Below, one piece after another: positions 46,399 to 56,132 of a stretch of 62,135 bases of DNA. The position numbers were made by a program, and so were the translations under genes. Under the pieces are notes generated by a model. That model made no database searches, had not been told where the DNA came from, and was given only the letters and a program-made list of their open reading frames with translations. Within the stretch, counting starts at the first letter, position 1, and the number at the start of each line of letters is the position of its first letter. This DNA comes from Alterirhizorhabdus solaris (GTDB lineage Bacteria; Pseudomonadota; Alphaproteobacteria; Sphingomonadales; Sphingomonadaceae). The stretch spans positions 1 through 62,135 of the forward strand of contig NZ_VNIM01000012.1 in assembly GCF_007785815.1 (NCBI RefSeq), written 5' to 3'.

Positions 46399-46961
46399 AG
46401 GCTGGTAATGCAACGCAACTCTCACATTAGGTAAGCGGTGAGAAAGCCTTAGCGGCGCGTGCCGGGTTTGGCGACATCGCACGGCGACATGATCCGCGTT
46501 GTGCGACGAATTGCACGTATCGCATGCGTCGTGCGCAGAGCCTTAACCGTATCGCGAGGGGCGCTTGCCGGCCTGAGACAGTGCGATGTCATAAGGGGCT
46601 GACACAGACTCCGCGCCTCCCAGATCACAATATCGTATTTTCGATCCTTGGTGGATCTTCTTCCTTGTCACTACTACCATCTTCTCGGGACTATCGATCA
46701 CCGTACATGCATCACACGATCTTCCGGATATATGTTCATCTTGACTTCGCTGACCAGGCTCCAGAGCGAACCGAACCCCCAACGCCCGATGGCCTGCCGC
46801 CGGACGCTCCGCTACCGCCGGGTCAGGCGGGCGTGCGTCGACGGCCGGGCCCACGCCGCGCCCCGCGTCACACCGTCACGCACGCAGTCCATCGTCTGAC
46901 AAGCGCCAGATGCCCAACCATAGCGGTGGCTGTTCCGAACAGCGGCCGCCCGTCACCCTGA
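46399..46961. other. Intergenic region between porin and molybdopterin enzyme genes
   Basis: These 563 bases carry no supported gene. The centre (46600-46760) is clearly AT-richer than the flanks and probably contains the porin promoter. The rest (46761-46961) is GC-rich without ribosome sites at any frame start. Confidence 0.5.
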
Positions 46962-49169
46962 CTAGGCTGAAACGCGCCGGTCGCTCGTCGCGTCCTGTGG
47001 CGTCACGGCATCATCGCTGTCGCGCGCCGCGTCGGCGACCCGGACGATGGTGACCAGCGTCCCGTTCAGCCGGGGGGCGGCGCTCAGCGGATCGATGTCC
47101 GTGTCGCTGACCAGCTTGTTGCGTGCATTGCCCCGGCGGAAGACCTCGGCGGAGGTCGTCGGATCGAACAAGGGCGAGCCCCACCCCTGCGCCAGTACGA
47201 TCGTCCCGCGCCGGATCGCGTCGGTCAGCACGGCGCGCACCCGAATCGTCGCCGTAGCGGACACCAGATCGAGCCGGTCGCCGACCGCGACCCCCATCGC
47301 CGCCGCGTCGTGCGCGTTCAGTTCCACCGTCTCGGCCGTCTCGTCATGGCCGACGCTGCCGGCGGTTTCGGCCAGCGAGGCGTTCATCATGCCGTTGCGG
47401 CGGCGCGAAATGATGCGGTACTGACCTGTCGGCACCGCCGTCACGCCCTCCGCGACGGCCTGCTCCAGCGCCTCGGCGAAGCGTGCCGGGCACAGCTCGA
47501 TCGCCCGCCCCCGATCCTGCATGAAGCTGCGGAAATGGCCCATCGTGCGCTCGCCGAAGACGAGACCGTGCGGCTGCGCGCGCACCTGCTCCAGCGTCAC
47601 CTGGCCGCTGCCGGCCAGCATGGCGGCGGCCAGATCATCTGGCGCCCTGGCCTGCCCGCCGAACAGCTCCAGCCCCATCGCCGCCGCCAGATCGCGGTAG
47701 AAGGTCCATTCCGGGCGCACCCCCTCCGGCGGCGGCAGCACCTGCCGGGTGGACTGGATGAACGGCTGGTCGTTGTAGGTATGGAGGCCGACGTGCACCT
47801 CCTCGCGCTCGAGGAAATGCACCGCCGGGATCAGCCAGTGCGCCTCGCGGTGGCTCTCGCGCTGGAACAGGTCGACGCTGACGAGCAGGTCGAGCGTGCC
47901 CAGCGCCCGCGCCAGATGATCGCCGCCGGCCCCGGTCGAGACCGGATTGCCACCGCCCAGAATCAGCGCGCGCACCTGCCCGTCACCCGGCGTCAGGATC
48001 TCGTCGGCCAGTTCGGACAGGCTGTGCTGGCCGACGACCGTCTCGATGCCCCTCACCCGGCTGTGGCGCTTCGGCTCGCCGCCGCCCTTGGCCAGCGCCA
48101 TGTTGTACGGCCAGTTCGGCGCGAAGCGGCCGCCCGGCCGGTCGAGCCGGTCGGTCAGCACGTTGAGCGCCAGCGTGAGCCAGTGGGTGAGCACGCCGTG
48201 CCGGCCGAGCGCGGGGCCGGTGCCGGCGAAGGCGAACGCACGCGGCGCCGCGGCGAAACCGCGCGCGACGGTGGTGATATCCTCGACCGGCACGTCGCAG
48301 CTCGCGGCCAGCCGGTCGAGCGTCACCGTGGCGCACAGCCCGCGCAGGCCGGCCAGTCCGGTCACGCCGATATCGGGCGGCAACCGCTCCAGCCCCTCGT
48401 CCAGCATCACCTTGACGACGCCGAGCAGGAAGGCCCAGTCCGTCTCCGGCACGGGGGCGATGTGGCGGGTCGCGCCGGCGGCCGTCTCCGTCCGGCGCGG
48501 ATCGAGGACGACGATGGTGGCACCGTCGCGGGTGCGGTCCTTCAGGCGGCGCCAGCCGTTGGGCACCTTGCCGCCCCAGTTGAACTTGCTGACGGCGGGG
48601 TTGGTGCCGATCAGCAGGGCGTAATCGGTGGCGTCGATGTCGGGCAGCAGCGCCAGCGTCTCCAGCCCGAACATCGCATCGCACGCGACATGCTTGGCGT
48701 TGCTGTCGATCGACTGGACGCCGTATTTCTGGTTCGTGCCGATCGCACCCAGAAAGCCGAAATGCCATGCCGATCCGCTGAAGCTGAACCCCATCGGATT
48801 GCCCAGGTAACCGGCCACCGCATCGCGGCCGTGGCGGGCGATGATCGCCTGCAGGCGGTCGGCGATGTCGTCCCCCGCCTCGTCGTAGCTGGTCGCGACG
48901 AAGCGGTCGCCGACGCGCTTCATGGGTGCGTTGACCCGCCACGGGCTGGCCGCCACCTCGTGCGCCTGCTGGCCCTTCACGCAGAAATCGCGCCACGTGT
49001 AGGGGTTCTGCTTGTCCGGGCGGATCGAACTGATCCGCCCGTCCGCCACGGCCACTTCCAGGCCGCACAGTTGCTCGCAGATCAGGCAGTGGGTGAAGAC
49101 CGTGCGCTGTGCGGCGGGATCGGTGTGCAAGGCTACGTCTCCGGTCGATCGTGCGGAAATGCCGGTCAT
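46962..49169 (-). CDS. Molybdopterin-dependent oxidoreductase
   Basis: The 735-residue enzyme carries an N-terminal [4Fe-4S] site Cys28-x2-Cys31-x3-Cys35 and Cys63 (THCLICEQLC, FCVKGQQ). The molybdopterin domains follow with IGTNPAVSKFNWGGKVPNGW and LILGGGNPVST. The C-terminal dinucleotide-binding fold has VELNAHDAAAMGVAVGDRLD and LAQGWGSPLFDP. No Cys or Sec is seen at the usual metal-ligand position (NPMGFSFSGSAW), so Ser or another ligand may serve. No Tat signal is present, so it is cytoplasmic. The ATG at 49169 overlaps the stop of the flavin oxidoreductase gene (ATGA). The open frame extends further back, antisense-like. Confidence 0.88.
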   Translation of the reverse strand: MTGISARSTGDVALHTDPAAQRTVFTHCLICEQLCGLEVAVADGRISSIRPDKQNPYTWRDFCVKGQQAHEVAASPWRVNAPMKRVGDRFVATSYDEAGDDIADRLQAIIARHGRDAVAGYLGNPMGFSFSGSAWHFGFLGAIGTNQKYGVQSIDSNAKHVACDAMFGLETLALLPDIDATDYALLIGTNPAVSKFNWGGKVPNGWRRLKDRTRDGATIVVLDPRRTETAAGATRHIAPVPETDWAFLLGVVKVMLDEGLERLPPDIGVTGLAGLRGLCATVTLDRLAASCDVPVEDITTVARGFAAAPRAFAFAGTGPALGRHGVLTHWLTLALNVLTDRLDRPGGRFAPNWPYNMALAKGGGEPKRHSRVRGIETVVGQHSLSELADEILTPGDGQVRALILGGGNPVSTGAGGDHLARALGTLDLLVSVDLFQRESHREAHWLIPAVHFLEREEVHVGLHTYNDQPFIQSTRQVLPPPEGVRPEWTFYRDLAAAMGLELFGGQARAPDDLAAAMLAGSGQVTLEQVRAQPHGLVFGERTMGHFRSFMQDRGRAIELCPARFAEALEQAVAEGVTAVPTGQYRIISRRRNGMMNASLAETAGSVGHDETAETVELNAHDAAAMGVAVGDRLDLVSATATIRVRAVLTDAIRRGTIVLAQGWGSPLFDPTTSAEVFRRGNARNKLVSDTDIDPLSAAPRLNGTLVTIVRVADAARDSDDAVTPQDATSDRRVSA

Positions 49170-50293
49170 GCCGCCTGCGCGAGGACCGGCTGGCCGATAT
49201 CGAGACCGGCCTCGTACGCCTTCAGGCGCGGCAGCACCTTCTGCGCGAACAGCGACTGGTTGCGGGTCGCCTCCGCCTCGCCCATGCCGGCATAGTTGAA
49301 TACCGCCAGATACGCGCAGGCCCCGAGCTTCTGCTGGATGTCGATCGCCTTCGCGACACATTCGTCGGGCGTGCCATAGACGTGATTGCCCGTCCATTTG
49401 CGCGCGGACTGTTCCGGCGTGATCCCCGCCTTGCGCTGCGCCTCGGCACCGGCGGCGTAGTTCTCGTAGCCCTTCAGCCCCTTCATGTGCGCGCCGGTCG
49501 TCGCATAATGGTTCATCGCGGTCATCGAGTAGCGCGTGATGTAGTCCGGCCCCAGTTCGTGCGCGCGGTCGCGGTCCTCGTCGACGAAGGTCCACGCCAC
49601 GAAGATCGGCCGGGGCGCCTCGCGGTGGTGGATCTCGCGGAACAGCCGGCGGTAATCGTCCAGCTGCGGGCCGCTCGCGTCGTAGGCGTGGTTGCCGGGG
49701 ATGAACAGCAGCCCCGCGCCCAGCCGCGCCATGATCGGAAACGTCTCGGCCGACTGCGCCGACAGATAGAGCCGGTTCTGGAAGGAATGCTGCGGCATCG
49801 GGCGGATCAGCACGCGCGGCTGCTTCACCACCTCGCCCTCATACTCGATGTAGCCCTGTTCCAGCCCCATCATCGCCGCCTCGGTATTCTCGATCAGCTG
49901 CTGGCGGCTGAGGTTCATGTCGAGGCCGAAGCCGTCGAACTCGGTCTTCGCCACGCCCCGGCCCATGCCCAGCACGACCCGCCCGCCGGAGATCTGGTCG
50001 AGCACGGCCACGTCCTCGGCCACACGGATCGGATGGTGCCAGGGGGCGACGACCACCATCGTGCCCAGCTTCACGCGCGTGGTGCGCGCCGCGAAGTAGC
50101 TCAGGAACTTCAGCGGATCGGGGCACATCGCATAGCCGTTGAAATGATGCTCGACGCCCCAGATCGAGTCGAACCCCAGCCCCTCCACGCGGTCGGCCAG
50201 GCGATATTCGGTCTGATAGACGTCCGCATCGCGGGACTGGTCACCGTCCAGCCCGTCCGGATGGGCGAAGATGAAGCTGTTGCCGACATGCAT
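49166..50293 (-). CDS. LLM-class flavin-dependent oxidoreductase
   Basis: The 375-residue protein shows luciferase-like features. These are LADRVEGLGFDSIWGVEHHF near residue 32, ARTTRVKLGTMVVVAPWHHP, and GRVVLGMGRGVAKTEFDGFG, then an extended C-terminal part (NHVYGTPDECVAKAIDIQQK). It likely uses FMNH2 and O2 to oxygenate a substrate (Baeyer-Villiger or hydroxylation type), with reduced flavin from a partner. Its stop overlaps the molybdenum enzyme start, so the two are translated together, which suggests successive or cooperating steps. It is divergent from the esterase gene at 50467. Confidence 0.88.
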   Translation of the reverse strand: MHVGNSFIFAHPDGLDGDQSRDADVYQTEYRLADRVEGLGFDSIWGVEHHFNGYAMCPDPLKFLSYFAARTTRVKLGTMVVVAPWHHPIRVAEDVAVLDQISGGRVVLGMGRGVAKTEFDGFGLDMNLSRQQLIENTEAAMMGLEQGYIEYEGEVVKQPRVLIRPMPQHSFQNRLYLSAQSAETFPIMARLGAGLLFIPGNHAYDASGPQLDDYRRLFREIHHREAPRPIFVAWTFVDEDRDRAHELGPDYITRYSMTAMNHYATTGAHMKGLKGYENYAAGAEAQRKAGITPEQSARKWTGNHVYGTPDECVAKAIDIQQKLGACAYLAVFNYAGMGEAEATRNQSLFAQKVLPRLKAYEAGLDIGQPVLAQAA

Positions 50294-50466
50294 GCCGCTG
50301 AGTCCTCTCGATTGTATTTTGGGGGATGGTAAGTCGGCATATTAAACTAGGCAAGTATCGGAGACAGTCGCCACGACGCCGCCCCGCCGGCGCTATCCGC
50401 TTGCCGGCGGGCCGTGGCCGCGCCATCGGCGATGGCAACGTCGGTCAGTCGAATAGGGAGAGGCAC

Positions 50467-51387
50467 ATGGAAGCGAACGATCAGGATCTGGGTATCGCCG
50501 GCATTCGCGCGCAGCTTGCCCAGCGCGCGTCGCTGGCCAAGGGCATCGCGATGTCCTGGCCGGAGATCCGCGCCGGCATGGATGCGGCCACCGCGCTGAT
50601 CCCGCCCGCCGCCGGGTGCAGCTCCACCCCGCGCGACGTCGGCGGCGTGCCGGGCGAGGAGGTGGTGTTCGGGGATGCCGCGCCCGCCGGCACGATCCTG
50701 TTCCTCCACGGCGGCGGCTATGTGATGGGCGGGCCGCAAACGCACCGCACGCTCTCGTCGCGGTTCGCCAAGGCCACCCGGGCCGCCGTGGTCGTGATCG
50801 ATTACAGGCTGGCGCCCGAACACCCCTTCCCCGCCGCGCTCGACGATGCGGAGGCCGCCTACCGCGCGCTGCTGGCCGAGGGGCGGACGGCGGATCGCAT
50901 CGTGATTGCCGGGGATTCCGCCGGTGGCGGACTGGCGCTCGCCCTCGCGCTCCGCCTGAAGGCGCTCGGCCTGCCGCAGCCGGCGGGGCTGTTCGTCATC
51001 AGCCCGTGGACCGACCTGCTGCAATCGTCGGACACCTGCGTCAGCAAGGCGGCGAGCGATCCGATCATCTCGAAGGAGGGGCTGGATGCGATGGCCGGCG
51101 CCTATCTGGGGGGTGCCGCCGGGGACGATCCGCTGGCCTCGCCGGTGCGCGGGGACTTCGCCGGGATCGCGCCGATGCTGATCCATGTCGGCGCGGAAGA
51201 GGTGCTGCTCGGCGACTCGATCGCTCTCGCAGGTGCGGCCGGTGCGGCAGGCGCCGGCGTGCGGCTGGAGATATGGCCCGAGATGATCCATGTCTGGCAT
51301 GCCTTCGCCGACCGGCTCGCCCCCGCGCGCGACGCGATCGCCGTCGCTGCGACGTGGATCAACGAGCGGCTCGCCGCCGCGCGGTAA
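50467..51387 (+). CDS. Alpha/beta hydrolase of the HSL esterase family
   Basis: The 306-residue esterase has the oxyanion motif HGGGY at residues 81-85 and the nucleophile elbow GDSAGG with Ser151. The later Asp and His lie in an SDPIIS segment and HVWHAF (His near 277). This is the hormone-sensitive-lipase type of bacterial carboxylesterase. A GGGAGAGGC ribosome site precedes the ATG. It would cleave an ester or lactone made by the nearby oxygenases. It is divergent from the LLM gene and ends against a bidirectional terminator. Confidence 0.92.
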   Translation: MEANDQDLGIAGIRAQLAQRASLAKGIAMSWPEIRAGMDAATALIPPAAGCSSTPRDVGGVPGEEVVFGDAAPAGTILFLHGGGYVMGGPQTHRTLSSRFAKATRAAVVVIDYRLAPEHPFPAALDDAEAAYRALLAEGRTADRIVIAGDSAGGGLALALALRLKALGLPQPAGLFVISPWTDLLQSSDTCVSKAASDPIISKEGLDAMAGAYLGGAAGDDPLASPVRGDFAGIAPMLIHVGAEEVLLGDSIALAGAAGAAGAGVRLEIWPEMIHVWHAFADRLAPARDAIAVAATWINERLAAAR

Positions 51388-51389
51388 TC

Positions 51390-51420
51390 GCGATCGGGGC
51401 CGATGTCCGGCCCCGATCGC
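51390..51420. terminator. Bidirectional hairpin terminator
   Basis: GCGATCGGGGCC (51390-51401) and GGCCCCGATCGC (51409-51420) form a perfect 12-bp stem with a 7-nt loop. It fills the 33 bases between the esterase stop and the stop of the minus-strand acyl-CoA synthetase, serving both. Confidence 0.8.
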
Positions 51421-53100
51421 CTACGTCGTCCGCAATTCGGGGAAGTCCTCCTCGCGGTGCTCACCCTCCGCGCGCGTGCCCGTGCGGGCATGCTCGATCT
51501 CGCGGCGGCGCAGTTCGATCCGCCTGATCTTGCCCGAGATCGTCTTCGGCAGCTCGAAGAACTCGATCCGCCGCACCCGTTTGTAGGGCGCCAGCGCCAC
51601 GCGCACATGCGCGAGGATCGCCCGCGCCGTCTCCCGGTCCGGCGCGTGGCCGGGGGCGAGCGCGATATACGCCTTGGGCACGGCCAGCCGCACCGGATCG
51701 GGCGCGGGCACCACGGCGGCCTCGGCCACGGCGGCATGCTCGATCAGCGCGCTCTCCAGCTCGAACGGGCTGATCCGGTAGTCCGCCGCCTTGAACACGT
51801 CGTCGGCGCGGCCGACATAGGTCATCCAGCCATCTGCATCGCGAGTCGCCACGTCGCCGGTACGATAATAGTCCCCCTCCAGTCGGCGCAGGCCGCCCTC
51901 GTCCTGATAGCCGATCATCAGCCCGGCCGGCCGCGGCTCCAGCCGGATCGCGATCTCGCCCTCATCCGTCTCGTTGCCGTCATCGTCCAGCAGCGCGATG
52001 TCGTAGCCGGGCAGCGGCCGCCCCATCGAGCCGGGGCGCACCGGCTGGCCCGGGCTGTTGGCGATCTGCGCCGTCGTCTCGGTCTGGCCGAAGCCGTCGC
52101 GGATGGTGAGGCCCCACGCGCGCTGCACGGTGGCGATCACTTCCGGGTTGAGCGGCTCGCCCGCGCCGCACACGCTCGCCAGCAGCGTCCGCCACTGCGT
52201 CAGATCTTCCTGGATCATCATCCTCCACGCGGTCGGCGGCGCGCAGAGCGAGGTAACGCCATTGTCGGCGATGGCGTCCAGCAGCGCGGGCGCATCGAAC
52301 CGGCCGAGGTTGGCGACGAACACGGTCGCGCCCGCGTTCCACGGCGCGAACAGGCAGCTCCATGCGTGCTTGGCCCAGCCCGGCGACGATACGTTGAGGT
52401 GCACGTCGCCCGGCCGCAGCCCCAGCCAGTACATCGTCGAGAGGCTACCGACGCCGTAGCTGTAGTGGCTGTGCATCACGAGCTTGGGTTTCGCCGTGGT
52501 GCCGGAGGTGAAATAGAGCAGCGCCGGATCGGATGCGCGGCCGGGCGCGGCGGGGGTGAACGATGCCGCGCCCGCCAGCAGATCGTCGAAACGCGACCAG
52601 CCGGGCGGCGCCTCGTCCACCGCGATCTTCAGCAGGCCGACGCCGGGGACGGCCAGCGTGGCCGCAAGGTCCGCCTCGGCGATCCATGCGCGCACGCCCG
52701 CCTGCTCGATCCGCGCTGCGATGTCCCCCGCGGTCAGCAGGGTGGAGGCCGGGATGGTCACCACCCCCAGCTTCATCGCCGCCAGCATCGTCTCCCACAG
52801 CTCGGCGCGGTTGCCGAGCATCAGCAGCAGCCGGTCACCGGGTCGCAGGCCGAGCGCGCGCAGCCCGTTGGCCACCCGGTTCGACCGTTCCGACAGGTCG
52901 GCGAAGGTGCGGGTCGCGGCATGCTCGCCCACGATGCGCAGCGCCGTCGCGCCTGCCGTATCGCCCTGCGCCAGTTCACCGTCGAACCAGTCGATCGCCC
53001 AGTTGAACGCATCGAGATCGGGCCAGCGGAAGGCGGCGCGGGCGGCGGCGTAATCGTCCCGCAGCGCCAGCAGGAGATCGCGGGACCGGCGCAGACTCAT
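51421..53100 (-). CDS. AMP-binding acyl-CoA synthetase
   Basis: The 559-residue ligase activates a carboxylic acid as CoA thioester through an acyl-AMP. The phosphate loop is YFTSGTTAKPKLV (residues about 196-208), the second core motif is DGFGQTET near 318, and the hinge and C-terminal domain hold YYRTGDVATRDADGWMTYVG and the catalytic Lys in KTISGKIRR near 525. Length and the N-terminal FNWAIDWFDG resemble medium-chain and aromatic acyl-CoA synthetases. It is 37 nt downstream of the SDR stop, and both probably follow the amidohydrolase gene in one transcript. Confidence 0.93.
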   Translation of the reverse strand: MSLRRSRDLLLALRDDYAAARAAFRWPDLDAFNWAIDWFDGELAQGDTAGATALRIVGEHAATRTFADLSERSNRVANGLRALGLRPGDRLLLMLGNRAELWETMLAAMKLGVVTIPASTLLTAGDIAARIEQAGVRAWIAEADLAATLAVPGVGLLKIAVDEAPPGWSRFDDLLAGAASFTPAAPGRASDPALLYFTSGTTAKPKLVMHSHYSYGVGSLSTMYWLGLRPGDVHLNVSSPGWAKHAWSCLFAPWNAGATVFVANLGRFDAPALLDAIADNGVTSLCAPPTAWRMMIQEDLTQWRTLLASVCGAGEPLNPEVIATVQRAWGLTIRDGFGQTETTAQIANSPGQPVRPGSMGRPLPGYDIALLDDDGNETDEGEIAIRLEPRPAGLMIGYQDEGGLRRLEGDYYRTGDVATRDADGWMTYVGRADDVFKAADYRISPFELESALIEHAAVAEAAVVPAPDPVRLAVPKAYIALAPGHAPDRETARAILAHVRVALAPYKRVRRIEFFELPKTISGKIRRIELRRREIEHARTGTRAEGEHREEDFPELRTT

Positions 53101-53137
53101 CGCCGCCCGCGCCCCGCCGGGGCCGACGTGCCGCCGC

Positions 53138-54076
53138 TCACGCCTCGAACCGCTTCAGATCGGGGAAGGCATCGAGCGTGAAGGGGTTGCGCAGGTCGCC
53201 GGTCAGCTCGGCGGGGGCGGCCGCGTCGAGTTCGTCGAGCGTCCAGCCGCCCGCCCGGCTGGCGATCCGCTCCGCCACCGGCTCCGACAGCAGGCCCACG
53301 TCGTCGCCGCGCACCTCGAAGGTGCGGCCGTTCACGTTCCGCGCGGCATCGGTGCACAGCCAGACGACGAACGGGGCGATCTTGCGCGGTGGAAACTGGC
53401 TCGCGTCGAAGGTCATCGCGCGCTCGACACCCGGCTCCGGCCCCATCGTCAGCGTCATCAGCTTCATCCACCGCTGCGCCGCGACCTCGAAATGGTCGGT
53501 CGAATTGCCGACCGCAAACGGGCGGATGGCGTTGCAGCGGACGCCGAACCGGCCGATCTCCATCGCCACCGTGCGGGTCAGCCCGATCGCCGCCTCGCGC
53601 GCGGTGGCATGCGCGATCGAGCCGGGATGACCGAAGCCGGAGCCGGAACTGGTGTTGACGATGCTGCCCGAGCCCTGCCGGCACATGTGCGGCGCCGCCG
53701 CCCGGATCATCGCGAAATAGCCCTTGCACGCGACGTCGAAGGTAAGATCCCATGCCGCCTCGTCGAACCGCCAGAGATCGTCCATCGCGCCGGCGCCGGC
53801 GTTGTTGACGATGATGTCGATCCGGCCGTGCGCCGCCACGGCATCGGCCACGATCAGCCCCGCGCCGTCCCACGTCGCCGAATGGGTGCTGGCGCTGGCG
53901 ATGCCGCCCGCCGCCTCGATCTCGGCCACCACCGATGCCGCATCCGCGCCGGCCCGCACGCCGATGTCGTTCACCACGACGGCGGCGCCTTCGCGCGCCA
54001 GCAGCAACGCGTGCTCGCGGCCGATGCCGCCCCCTGCCCCGGTGACGATCGCCACCTTGCCATCCAGCCTCGCCAT
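53138..54076 (-). CDS. SDR-fold protein lacking the Tyr-Lys catalytic pair
   Basis: The 312-residue protein has a normal Rossmann start (VAIVTGAGGGIGREHALLLA), NNAGAG and the Ser motif (IVNTSSGSG). Where YxxxK is expected it reads HATAR, so Tyr is His and Lys is Arg. The rest (LTRTVAMEIGRFGVRCNAIR) aligns without a gap, and the C-terminal tail of about 60 residues (LDELDAAAPAELTGDLRNPF) is an extension. It may bind NAD(P) but use another mechanism, or act as a non-catalytic partner. The relatives with this tail are 3-hydroxyacyl-CoA dehydrogenase-like SDRs. The ATG at 54076 is chosen for the GAGACG leader and the Rossmann start. Confidence 0.85.
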   Translation of the reverse strand: MARLDGKVAIVTGAGGGIGREHALLLAREGAAVVVNDIGVRAGADAASVVAEIEAAGGIASASTHSATWDGAGLIVADAVAAHGRIDIIVNNAGAGAMDDLWRFDEAAWDLTFDVACKGYFAMIRAAAPHMCRQGSGSIVNTSSGSGFGHPGSIAHATAREAAIGLTRTVAMEIGRFGVRCNAIRPFAVGNSTDHFEVAAQRWMKLMTLTMGPEPGVERAMTFDASQFPPRKIAPFVVWLCTDAARNVNGRTFEVRGDDVGLLSEPVAERIASRAGGWTLDELDAAAPAELTGDLRNPFTLDAFPDLKRFEA

Positions 54077-54113
54077 GAACGTCTCTCCTTGTCGTCGGCT
54101 TGTCGTTTCCGGG

Positions 54114-55913
54114 TCAGGCCGGTTGCAGCCGCTTTCCATCCCGTATCGTCTCCGCCGCCCGCCCCGCGCGCAGCAGCCGGCCGGGCTTCGCCCCGGTCGC
54201 CGCATCGTCCCGCCGCGTGACGACGCCGTTGACCAGCGTCGCGCGATAACCCTGCGAGAATTGCAGCAGCCGCGGCCCGCCGGAGGGCAGATCGAACACC
54301 ATCTCCGGCAAGGCGCTCGCCAGCCGGTCGAAATCGATCACGTTGATGTCGGCACGCTTGCCGACCGCGATGGTGCCGCGATCGTCCAGGTCGTAGAGCG
54401 CCGCCGGCTCGCCCGTCAGCTTGTTGACCATCTTCTCGATCGGGAACACCGGCCCGCGCGCCCGGTCGCGCGCCCAGAACGTCAGGTGGAAGGTGGGCGA
54501 GGCGCCGTCGCACACCAGCGGCAGGTGCGCGCCACCGTCGCTCAGGCCGCTCACGGTGTTGGGGTCGGCCAGCAGCGCATGGGCGGCATCGAGGCCGCCA
54601 TCGACATAGTTCATCGCGAAGTCGATGAGGATCCCGCCGCCGTCGCCCTCGGCCAGCACGTCGTAGACGACCTCCGCCATCGTCCGCCCGGTTTCGGCGG
54701 CGATCGCATCGACCCGCCGCGAGGCATCCGGCTCGTAATCCAGCCGGTGGCCGATCGCATAGCAGCCGGGCAGGATGCGCCTCAGCAGCCCGATCATCCG
54801 GACGACGCGGGGATCCGCCACGGCCTCCGGCGTGTCCTCCTCCGCCAGGATGGCGGCGCGGCGGGCGGGATCGCGCATGGCGACGGCCCGTTCCCGCCGG
54901 GGCAGGCCCGCGATCGCCAGATACGAGGGGCGCGCGGCGAACAGGTGGTAGCCGTCCAGCGAGAAGATCCAGCCGAGGCCGCGCGAGGCGACCTGCGCGC
55001 GGATGTCCAGCCCGTCGGCATTGGCCGCCGCCGTGGCCGCCAGCATCTGCCGCCATTCGTCCGGCGCATGCTGCATGGCGTGGAGGATATAGGTGACCGG
55101 CCGCCCCGCCGCGCGCGCGATCCGCACGAACCGCTCATGCTCGTCCAGCCGTTCGTCGATCGTGTTGGGCGCGCCGCCGGTATCGCCCGCCGCGCCCAGC
55201 GGCACGAGCTGGAAGACGCCGTGGCCGCTCTCGCCCATCGCCCCGGCCAGCGCCGCCAGCTCGCGATCCTCGGCGAAGGTGCCCGGCACATGCGCGCCGG
55301 TGGCGGACCGATGCTCGATGATGCGCGCGGCGGAAAAGCCCACTGCGCCCGCCGCCATGCCCTCGCGCACCAGGCGCTGCATCTCGGCGAGATCCGCGTC
55401 GGTCGCCGCCTCGTGCCGCATCGCACGGTCGCCCATCACATACACGCGCAGCGGCGCATGGGTGACATGGGTGGCGACGTCCATGGTGAACTGCCGCGCC
55501 GCCAGCTTGTCGAGATAATCGGGGAAACTCTCCCAAGACCAGTCCAGTCCCTCGTCCAGCACGATGCCGGGGATGTCCTCCACCCCCTCCATGATGTCGA
55601 TCAGGTCCTTGCGGTTGCCGGCCCGCACCGGTGCGAACCCCACGCCGCAATTGCCGGCGATGGCGGTGGTGACGCCGTTGGAGAAGCTGGGTTCCAGTTC
55701 CTGATCCCACAGGAACTGGCCGTCGTAATGGGTGTGGATATCGATGAAACCGGGCGTCACGATCGCGCCCGCCGCGTCGATGGTGTCCCGCGCGGGGCCG
55801 GTCGCGGTGCCGATCTCCACGATGCGCCCGTCGCGGATCGCGATGTCGGCGCGGAACGGCGGGCCACCCGTGCCGTCGAAGATCCGGCCGCCCGTAATCA
55901 CGACGTCGAACAT
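54114..55913 (-). CDS. N-acyl-D-amino-acid deacylase-type amidohydrolase
   Basis: The 599-residue metal hydrolase opens [20 protein letters not shown]. It has the metal pair His60-x-His62 in [19 protein letters not shown] with the Cys ligand typical of D-aminoacylases, and SDGGAH near residue 450 for the catalytic Asp. The frame starts at 55925, but the family usually begins with MFD, and GGAG lies 6 nt before the ATG at 55913. Many such proteins in catabolic clusters cleave amide or imide bonds of unknown substrates. It leads the minus-strand group with the SDR and acyl-CoA synthetase. Confidence 0.88.
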   Translation of the reverse strand: MFDVVITGGRIFDGTGGPPFRADIAIRDGRIVEIGTATGPARDTIDAAGAIVTPGFIDIHTHYDGQFLWDQELEPSFSNGVTTAIAGNCGVGFAPVRAGNRKDLIDIMEGVEDIPGIVLDEGLDWSWESFPDYLDKLAARQFTMDVATHVTHAPLRVYVMGDRAMRHEAATDADLAEMQRLVREGMAAGAVGFSAARIIEHRSATGAHVPGTFAEDRELAALAGAMGESGHGVFQLVPLGAAGDTGGAPNTIDERLDEHERFVRIARAAGRPVTYILHAMQHAPDEWRQMLAATAAANADGLDIRAQVASRGLGWIFSLDGYHLFAARPSYLAIAGLPRRERAVAMRDPARRAAILAEEDTPEAVADPRVVRMIGLLRRILPGCYAIGHRLDYEPDASRRVDAIAAETGRTMAEVVYDVLAEGDGGGILIDFAMNYVDGGLDAAHALLADPNTVSGLSDGGAHLPLVCDGASPTFHLTFWARDRARGPVFPIEKMVNKLTGEPAALYDLDDRGTIAVGKRADINVIDFDRLASALPEMVFDLPSGGPRLLQFSQGYRATLVNGVVTRRDDAATGAKPGRLLRAGRAAETIRDGKRLQPA

Positions 55914-56097
55914 CATCCGCTCCATCTCATTCTTGTTCTTCTGGCGTATTCGCCTGTGCCGACCATACGCGTCCCGGCCGGATCGAAAAGGATCTTCTGC
56001 CTTTCATTCGTCGACAGGGTCTTCTTGCGCCGCCAGATGCCTCGTCATCGCGACGGGCGCATCGCGGCGGCCTCGTGCCCGGCATCATGGGCGACAC

Positions 56098-56126
56098 GCT
56101 GGCACGGGATACGTTCCCGTGCCAGC
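56098..56126 (-). terminator. Hairpin terminator of the TonB receptor gene
   Basis: GCTGGCACGGGA (56098-56109) and TCCCGTGCCAGC (56115-56126) form a perfect 12-bp stem with a 5-nt loop. It lies 6 nt past the receptor stop codon. Confidence 0.75.
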
Positions 56127-56132
56127 GGGCGA

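Noticed and set aside
49170-49595. N-terminal extension of the molybdopterin enzyme frame
   Set aside because: It lies within the LLM gene in another frame; the ATG at 49169 has an overlap start and the family begins near the Fe-S cysteines.
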